Below are positions 16,663-20,337 of a stretch of 20,337 nucleotides of DNA, piece by piece. Under the pieces are notes generated by a model that saw only the letters and a program-made list of their open reading frames with translations, was not told where the DNA came from and ran no database searches. Source of the DNA: Bacteroidales bacterium (GTDB lineage: Bacteria > Bacteroidota > Bacteroidia > Bacteroidales > Muribaculaceae); the NCBI GenBank assembly GCA_900766975.1, contig CAAFXO010000064.1, forward strand, positions 1 through 20,337. The letters run 5' to 3'. The first letter of the stretch is position 1. Each line of letters opens with the position of its first letter. Made by a program: the position numbers and the translations under genes.

Positions 16663-16705
16663 ATCCATACCCAAAAATCCACCCCTCTTACCTTAAATTT
16701 TCAAA

Positions 16706-16719
16706 GGAACGCCCTCTAA
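16706..16719. promoter_or_regulatory. Recurring GGAACGCCCTCTAA element next to the tpiA -33 box
   Basis: This 14-mer differs by one base from GGAACGCGCTCTAA at 157-170 and shares its AAATTTT-rich left flank. Related copies lie at 4905-4917 and, more weakly, at 20167-20172 and 20213-20219. Here it sits between two divergent promoters, 2 bases from the tpiA -33 box. An operator role is possible but unproven. Confidence 0.35.
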
Positions 16720-16721
16720 AT

Positions 16722-16752
16722 TTTGTTTTCCCAAGTTTTTGGATTACCTTTG
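16722..16752 (+). promoter_or_regulatory. Bacteroidetes promoter of the tpiA operon
   Basis: TTTG (16722-16725), a 19-bp spacer and TACCTTTG (16745-16752) match TTTG-N19-21-TAnnTTTG fully. The start should be near 16758, giving a leader of about 90 nt. The leader holds a small hairpin (CCCC 16770-16773 / GGGG 16778-16781) followed by a very AT-rich stretch up to the ATG, with no Shine-Dalgarno sequence. Confidence 0.82.
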
Positions 16753-16848
16753 TGGATTATTCCGATTTGCCCCTCGCGGGGTGAGGAGGATTTATTTTTA
16801 AGTTTTTCTATTTTTTTCGGTAATTTTAAGATTTTAATTGGTAAAAAT

Positions 16849-17607
16849 ATGAGAAAAAACATTGTTGCCGGCAACTGGAAAATGAACACTACTCTCGATG
16901 AGGGTGTCGAACTCGCTAATGATGTCAATGCCCTCCTCAAGGAGAAGAAGGCTAATTGCGAGGTGATCGTGTGCGTGCCTTTCACTCACCTCACTTCCGT
17001 GAATGCCGTGCTCGAACCTGAACTCGTGAAACTCGGCGCTGAAAACTGCTCCGAACATGCCAAGGGTGCTTACACCGGCGAAGTTAGTGCCGCTATGGTT
17101 AAGTCTACCGGCGCTCAGTATGTAATCCTCGGCCACAGCGAACGCCGTCAGTATTTCGCTGAAAATAATGAGCAACTCCTGGCTAAGACCAAGATCGCTC
17201 TCGAGAATGGTCTCGCTCCCATCTTCTGCGTGGGGGAGGTGCTCGAACAGCGCGAAAACGGATCTTTCAATGAGGTGGTTAAGGAGCAAGTCGAGGCTCT
17301 CTTCTCTCTCTCTGCCGAGGAGTTCGCCAAGGTCGTGATCGCTTACGAACCCGTCTGGGCTATCGGCACAGGTAAGACTGCTACTGCCGACCAGGCTCAA
17401 GATATGCACGCTCATATCCGTCAAGTCATCGCTGACAAGTATGGCGCTGAAGTCGCTGACAATACTTCGATCCTCTATGGCGGTAGCTGCAAACCTTCTA
17501 ACGCTAAGGAACTCTTCGCTAAGCCCGACGTGGATGGCGGTCTGATCGGTGGCGCTTCTCTCAAGGCTGCTGATTTCCTCGGCATCATCGAAGCTTTCGA
17601 TAAGTAA
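16849..17607 (+). CDS. tpiA: Triosephosphate isomerase
   Basis: A 252-residue cytoplasmic TIM-barrel enzyme interconverting dihydroxyacetone phosphate and glyceraldehyde-3-phosphate. Active-site residues are visible: Lys11 in GNWKMN, His96 in GHSERR and Glu167 in AYEPVWAIGTGK, whose end is the mobile loop 6. Phosphate-binding segments YGGSCKP (210-216) and GGLIGGASL (230-238) are intact. The frame is open upstream to a TTG at 16723, but that extension would begin inside the promoter. MRKNIVAGNWKMN is the family's normal start. The gene leads a three-gene operon; its stop codon overlaps the next start as TAATG. The coding sequence favours CTC and GCT codons, suggesting high expression. Confidence 0.97.
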   Translation: MRKNIVAGNWKMNTTLDEGVELANDVNALLKEKKANCEVIVCVPFTHLTSVNAVLEPELVKLGAENCSEHAKGAYTGEVSAAMVKSTGAQYVILGHSERRQYFAENNEQLLAKTKIALENGLAPIFCVGEVLEQRENGSFNEVVKEQVEALFSLSAEEFAKVVIAYEPVWAIGTGKTATADQAQDMHAHIRQVIADKYGAEVADNTSILYGGSCKPSNAKELFAKPDVDGGLIGGASLKAADFLGIIEAFDK

Positions 17608-18110
17608 TGACTTATTCCAAACTCATATCCATTCTGCTCATAGCCGGCACGTCCCTGTGCCCGGCTATGGCGCAGTCTGTCTCTTCCGGCGCCGACACCG
17701 ACCCAATCTCCAAGATTGAGGCTGAATCGGAGGGCAACGTCGAGATCGATATCCCACAAAATATCATCGACCTCCTTCTCAAGGAGCAGGAAGCCAAACC
17801 TAAACGAGATAACATTCGCCCCGGCATCAACAAGATGTCAGGATATCGGATCCAGGTCTTCTGCGACGGCAACCATCAGTCCAGCCTCGAGTCGCGTGCT
17901 CGCGCTCGCGGTAATGCCATCGTGGCCCGTTTCCCTAAGTATCGCGGACAGGTCTACTCTTATTCCAGCTCTCCCAACTGGTATACTCGTATCGGTAATT
18001 TCCGAACCTCGGAGGAGGCCTCTTCTGCCCTTGCCGAACTAAAACGCGCATTCCCTCAATATTCCAACCAAATGAGGGTCGTCAAGAGTCAGATCATCAT
18101 CGTTAAATAA
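17607..18110 (+). CDS. Exported SPOR-domain protein
   Basis: A 167-residue protein with a signal peptide (MTYSKLISILLIAG..., probable cleavage after Ala-Met-Ala at residue 22). A short acidic linker is followed by a SPOR domain from about residue 78 to the end (YRIQVFCDGN...YTRIGNFRTSEEASSALAELKRAFP). SPOR domains bind glycan strands lacking stem peptides, often at division sites, so a periplasmic, peptidoglycan-associated role is likely. The ATG shares one base with the tpiA stop, implying translational coupling. The metabolic neighbours say little about its job; this tpiA-SPOR-folE order is, as I recall, common in Bacteroidales. No catalytic domain is present. Confidence 0.88.
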   Translation: MTYSKLISILLIAGTSLCPAMAQSVSSGADTDPISKIEAESEGNVEIDIPQNIIDLLLKEQEAKPKRDNIRPGINKMSGYRIQVFCDGNHQSSLESRARARGNAIVARFPKYRGQVYSYSSSPNWYTRIGNFRTSEEASSALAELKRAFPQYSNQMRVVKSQIIIVK

Positions 18111-18139
18111 TCCCGTTTTTACTCTATCCATTCGCCATT

Positions 18140-18724
18140 ATGGCTGCTCATCCCGCTCATGACCCGGCTCTCGTAGCCGAAATCGCCGCCCATTATGAGG
18201 CTATCCTTCGCCTCGTCGGCGAGGATCCCGATCGCGAAGGCCTTCGCAAAACTCCCGTCCGTGCTGCTAAGGCTATGCTCGACGTGACTCATGGTTATCG
18301 CGTCGACCCCCTCTCTATCGCTCGTCAAGCCATCTTCGAACATGCCGGCTCGAAAATGGTAATCGTCAAGGATATCGAGTTCTATTCCCTCTGCGAACAT
18401 CATATCCTACCTTTCTTCGGCAAAATCTCTATCGGTTATATCCCCGATGGTAAGATGATCGGCCTCTCCAAGTTGGCGCGTATCGTCGATAATTTCGCTC
18501 GCCGACTACAGGTCCAGGAGAGACTCACCGCTCAGGTGTGCCAACTCCTCGCCGAGGCTATGCCCAATAAGGGCGTCATCGTCGCTTGCACAGCTCAGCA
18601 CCTATGCATGAAAATGCGTGGTGTCGAAAAGCAAGACTCCGCAACCACCACCTACGACTACTGCGGCCTCTTCGCACAAGACCCAAACCTCCGCAACGAG
18701 TTCCGCCAACTCCTCCAAGACTAA
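18140..18724 (+). CDS. folE: GTP cyclohydrolase I
   Basis: A 194-residue zinc enzyme converting GTP to 7,8-dihydroneopterin triphosphate, the first step to folate and queuosine-type precursors. Zinc ligands correspond to Cys85 and His88 in SLCEHH and Cys156 in QHLCMKMRG. The 71-residue Cys-to-Cys distance equals that of E. coli FolE (Cys110 to Cys181). The adjacent conserved His154 is present. This is the canonical type IA enzyme, not the zinc-independent FolE2. It lies 29 bp after the SPOR gene and is probably the last gene of the tpiA operon. A clear terminator with a U tract does not follow; two stacked hairpins lie 69-105 bases downstream. Confidence 0.96.
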   Translation: MAAHPAHDPALVAEIAAHYEAILRLVGEDPDREGLRKTPVRAAKAMLDVTHGYRVDPLSIARQAIFEHAGSKMVIVKDIEFYSLCEHHILPFFGKISIGYIPDGKMIGLSKLARIVDNFARRLQVQERLTAQVCQLLAEAMPNKGVIVACTAQHLCMKMRGVEKQDSATTTYDYCGLFAQDPNLRNEFRQLLQD

Positions 18725-18792
18725 CCCGGATAGTCGAACGTGCCAACTCCCAAATAAGATAACCCATCCATCTCACCGTCGAGTATGCATAA

Positions 18793-18829
18793 CTCTGAGA
18801 CAGTTGGTCTTAGAGCGCTACTGCGTAGC
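18793..18829. terminator. Two adjacent hairpins between convergent folE and MFS genes
   Basis: A 9-bp stem with one G-U pair (CTCTGAGAC 18793-18801 / GTCTTAGAG 18807-18815) is followed directly by a 5-bp stem (GCTAC 18817-18821 / GTAGC 18825-18829). The position between converging genes suits a shared terminator, but neither strand has a U tract. It may instead be an RNA-stability or rho-dependent end. Confidence 0.35.
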
Positions 18830-18830
18830 C

Positions 18831-18886
18831 AATTCCTAATTCCTATCTCCTAATTCCTAATTCCTATCTCCTAATTCCTATCTCCT
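18831..18886. repeat. Eight-unit 7-bp tandem repeat 3' of the MFS gene
   Basis: Two heptamers alternate without a break: A = AATTCCT and B = ATCTCCT, in the order A A B A A B A B. The array ends 2 bases before the MFS stop codon (18889-18891). On the MFS sense strand the units read AGGAATT and AGGAGAT. It fills the end of the 164-bp gap between the converging folE and MFS genes, which has no gene. Confidence 0.92.
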
Positions 18887-18888
18887 AA

Positions 18889-20139
18889 TTATCTAAGACG
18901 TCTCTCCATGTAGAAGCGGCGGGTCCGTAGCCACATCAGCCCCGCCCCGACGATCTGTGCCCCCGCCGTGAAGGCAAAGGCTGTCGTATATCCCAAATAT
19001 TCGATCAGCACGCCTCCCGACAGGATGCCGAGTCCCATGCCCAGATCCCACGAGGTCAGTATCGTCGAGTTGGCGGTGCCTCGCTGGTCGTGGCGTGCCA
19101 TGGAGATGAACATATTAAGAAATGCCGGATACATTCGTCCGTTGCCCAGCCCGATCAGTAGCGCCGATACATAGTATGCCCACTCTCCGGGAGACATCAC
19201 AAAGAGCGTATAGCCCACCGAGCTCACCAAGCACCCCTGAATGGCATTCTCCGCCAAATGCCCCTCGCGCAGAGACTTCGCCCCATAGAGTCGCGACACC
19301 ACAAGCCCGATCGACAGCAAGGCAAAGAACCCCCCGGTGCCGTTGGTGATGCCAAACACCTCTTTGCCATAGATCGCCACATAGTTGCTCATCACTCCCC
19401 AGCAGAGACCGAAGAGCAGGATGTTGATCGCCAAAAGCCATGCCCGCGTCAGAAAGAAATGGTCCATGCTGATATGAGGCTTCCCCTCTACGCGCCGTCG
19501 TGCCGGAAGCTTGATCGTGGTGGTGCAATAGAAGCCGATGCCCGCCACGATCAGTGAGATCCAGAAGAGCAATCGAAAGTCGTCGGTCATCGTATAGAGC
19601 CATATACCGGCTGAAGGGGCTATAGCCATCGCCAAGTTATTGCTCAGACCATAATAGCCGATACCCTCGTTGCGACGTGAGGAGGGCAACGCATCGATAG
19701 CCACCGTGCTGTTGGCCACCGTCGCCGAACCGAATGGCAATCCGTGAAATGTACGGACGATACCGAACAGAAGTAGGGTAGCGGCACCCAAATAGCCGGC
19801 GAAGGTAATGAAGAATACGAAAAAACAGACCATCAACACTCGCTTGCGGTCGAACGTGTCAACGATGAAGCCGCTGAAGGGTCGCACCACAAGCGCTGCG
19901 ATGATATACCCCGACAGAACCATCCCGATCGTATCCTTATCGGTGTGAAATTGCTCACTAAGATAGATTGGCAATAGTGGTGTAAGCAGATAGAAGGAGA
20001 AGAACAACATAAAGTTGCAAAACATCACCTTACAATATTCCCGATTCCAAAGCCGCTCCGTCGGCGCCTTTACCATAGCAGAAGTGTCACTCTTCTGCAT
20101 ACTAATTTCTGAGTTCGAAGAAGTGCTTTCTTTTTCCAT
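18889..20139 (-). CDS. Major facilitator superfamily transporter, drug/sugar-efflux-like
   Basis: A 416-residue inner-membrane protein with about 12 hydrophobic segments from residue 38 onward in two halves joined by a basic loop (LPARRRVEGKPH). MFS motif A appears after the second segment as GFIVDTFDRKR (90-100), close to GxxxDxxGRRxxL. The overall look (LLPIYLSEQF at the first helix, RxFHGLPFGSATVANSTVAID) resembles AraJ/YfcJ-like exporters. The substrate cannot be read from sequence. The first 30 residues are Ser/Glu-rich and hydrophilic; Met14 or Met22 could be the true start. No promoter with a good TAnnTTTG match was seen; TACTTTTA some 45 bases upstream of the start is a weak candidate. 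Expressed toward the folE end. Confidence 0.88.
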   Translation of the reverse strand: MEKESTSSNSEISMQKSDTSAMVKAPTERLWNREYCKVMFCNFMLFFSFYLLTPLLPIYLSEQFHTDKDTIGMVLSGYIIAALVVRPFSGFIVDTFDRKRVLMVCFFVFFITFAGYLGAATLLLFGIVRTFHGLPFGSATVANSTVAIDALPSSRRNEGIGYYGLSNNLAMAIAPSAGIWLYTMTDDFRLLFWISLIVAGIGFYCTTTIKLPARRRVEGKPHISMDHFFLTRAWLLAINILLFGLCWGVMSNYVAIYGKEVFGITNGTGGFFALLSIGLVVSRLYGAKSLREGHLAENAIQGCLVSSVGYTLFVMSPGEWAYYVSALLIGLGNGRMYPAFLNMFISMARHDQRGTANSTILTSWDLGMGLGILSGGVLIEYLGYTTAFAFTAGAQIVGAGLMWLRTRRFYMERRLR

Positions 20140-20223
20140 AGGAGTGTAATTAGGGCTCTTACATTAGAACGCTGTTTATCCGCTAAAAGTATGTAGAGCT
20201 CCCTCTATTTTAGAACGCGAAAA

Positions 20224-20253
20224 GAGGGTGTATCAAAATTCTGATGCACCCTC
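20224..20253. terminator. Hairpin, probable bidirectional terminator
   Basis: A 12-bp stem with one G-U pair, GAGGGTGTATCA (20224-20235) with TGATGCACCCTC (20242-20253), has a 6-nt loop. Short T runs flank it on both strands (CTTTTGC rightward, TTTTCGCG leftward). It lies 85 bases upstream of the MFS start. It resembles stem-loops I associate with ends of Bacteroidetes genes and mobile elements, but no element gene is present. Confidence 0.55.
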
Positions 20254-20281
20254 CTTTTGCAACCTGCTTTAAAACATAAAA

Positions 20282-20313
20282 CAAAGCCTCGACTTTCTCA
20301 AGCCGGGGCTTTG
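20282..20313 (-). terminator. Terminator, probably of a minus-strand gene beyond the window
   Basis: A 10-bp stem, CAAAGCCTCG (20282-20291) with CGGGGCTTTG (20304-20313, one G-U pair), has a 12-nt loop. Reading leftward, it is followed by TTTTATGTTTTAAAG, a T-rich tail. With no gene between it and the window end, it most likely ends a leftward gene to the right. It also has a T-rich stretch rightward after 11 bases. Confidence 0.6.
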
Positions 20314-20337
20314 CCATATCACAAATTTTTATTATCT

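Noticed and set aside
16626..16682. Upstream extension of uvrB by 19 codons
   Set aside because: The extra residues do not resemble UvrB N termini and they would include the promoter; MDFKLTSKYV is the normal start.
16723..16848. Upstream extension of tpiA from a TTG
   Set aside because: It begins inside the promoter -33 box; MRKNIVAGNWKMN is the expected triosephosphate isomerase start.
18831..18886. Repeat array considered as a CRISPR
   Set aside because: Units are 7 bp with no spacers and no cas genes nearby.

Overview
This window looks like core chromosome of a Bacteroidales bacterium, closest in character to Porphyromonas. The case rests on several points. Intergenic promoters match the Bacteroidetes pattern TTTG-N19-20-TAnnTTTG, and leaders are AT-rich without Shine-Dalgarno sequences. 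Iron uptake uses a fused FeoA-FeoB. A DPP5-type S9 peptidase has the catalytic spacing I recall for the P. gingivalis enzyme. A secreted TPR protein follows gyrA, an order I also recall from P. gingivalis. No rRNA, tRNA, CRISPR array, transposase or prophage gene was seen.

Layout, left to right. Bases 1-171 hold no convincing gene. A small outer-membrane barrel protein (172-648, minus) and a terminator follow. Then come a secreted TPR protein and gyrA (786-4668, minus, probably one transcript), and a strong terminator ending the next gene. clpC (4915-7485, minus) lies behind a near-perfect sigma-54-type promoter. feoAB (7638-10085, minus) has a textbook Bacteroidetes promoter. A terminator then closes a probable three-gene transcript, uvrB-ygiQ-dpp5 (16625 down to 10374, minus). 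From the divergent uvrB/tpiA promoter region, the plus-strand operon tpiA-SPOR protein-folE runs to 18724. It converges on an MFS exporter gene (18889-20139, minus). The right edge (20140-20337) carries two hairpin terminators, the last probably ending a minus-strand gene outside the window.

Functionally these are housekeeping genes: DNA topology (GyrA), protein quality control (ClpC), iron uptake (FeoAB), nucleotide excision repair (UvrB), RNA or cofactor-linked radical SAM chemistry (YgiQ), peptide catabolism (DPP5), glycolysis (TpiA), envelope/peptidoglycan binding (SPOR) and pterin synthesis (FolE). I see no undescribed multigene system. The most interesting signals are non-coding. Tandem repeats with a 7-bp period sit at or near the 3' ends of three minus-strand genes: gyrA, ygiQ (inside the coding tail) and the MFS gene. 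A 21-bp (3 x 7) duplication lies right after clpC. A short element, AGAGCGCGTTC, recurs beside stop codons and the tpiA promoter. There is also the sigma-54-type promoter of clpC and a uvrB promoter so close to the ATG that the mRNA may be leaderless.
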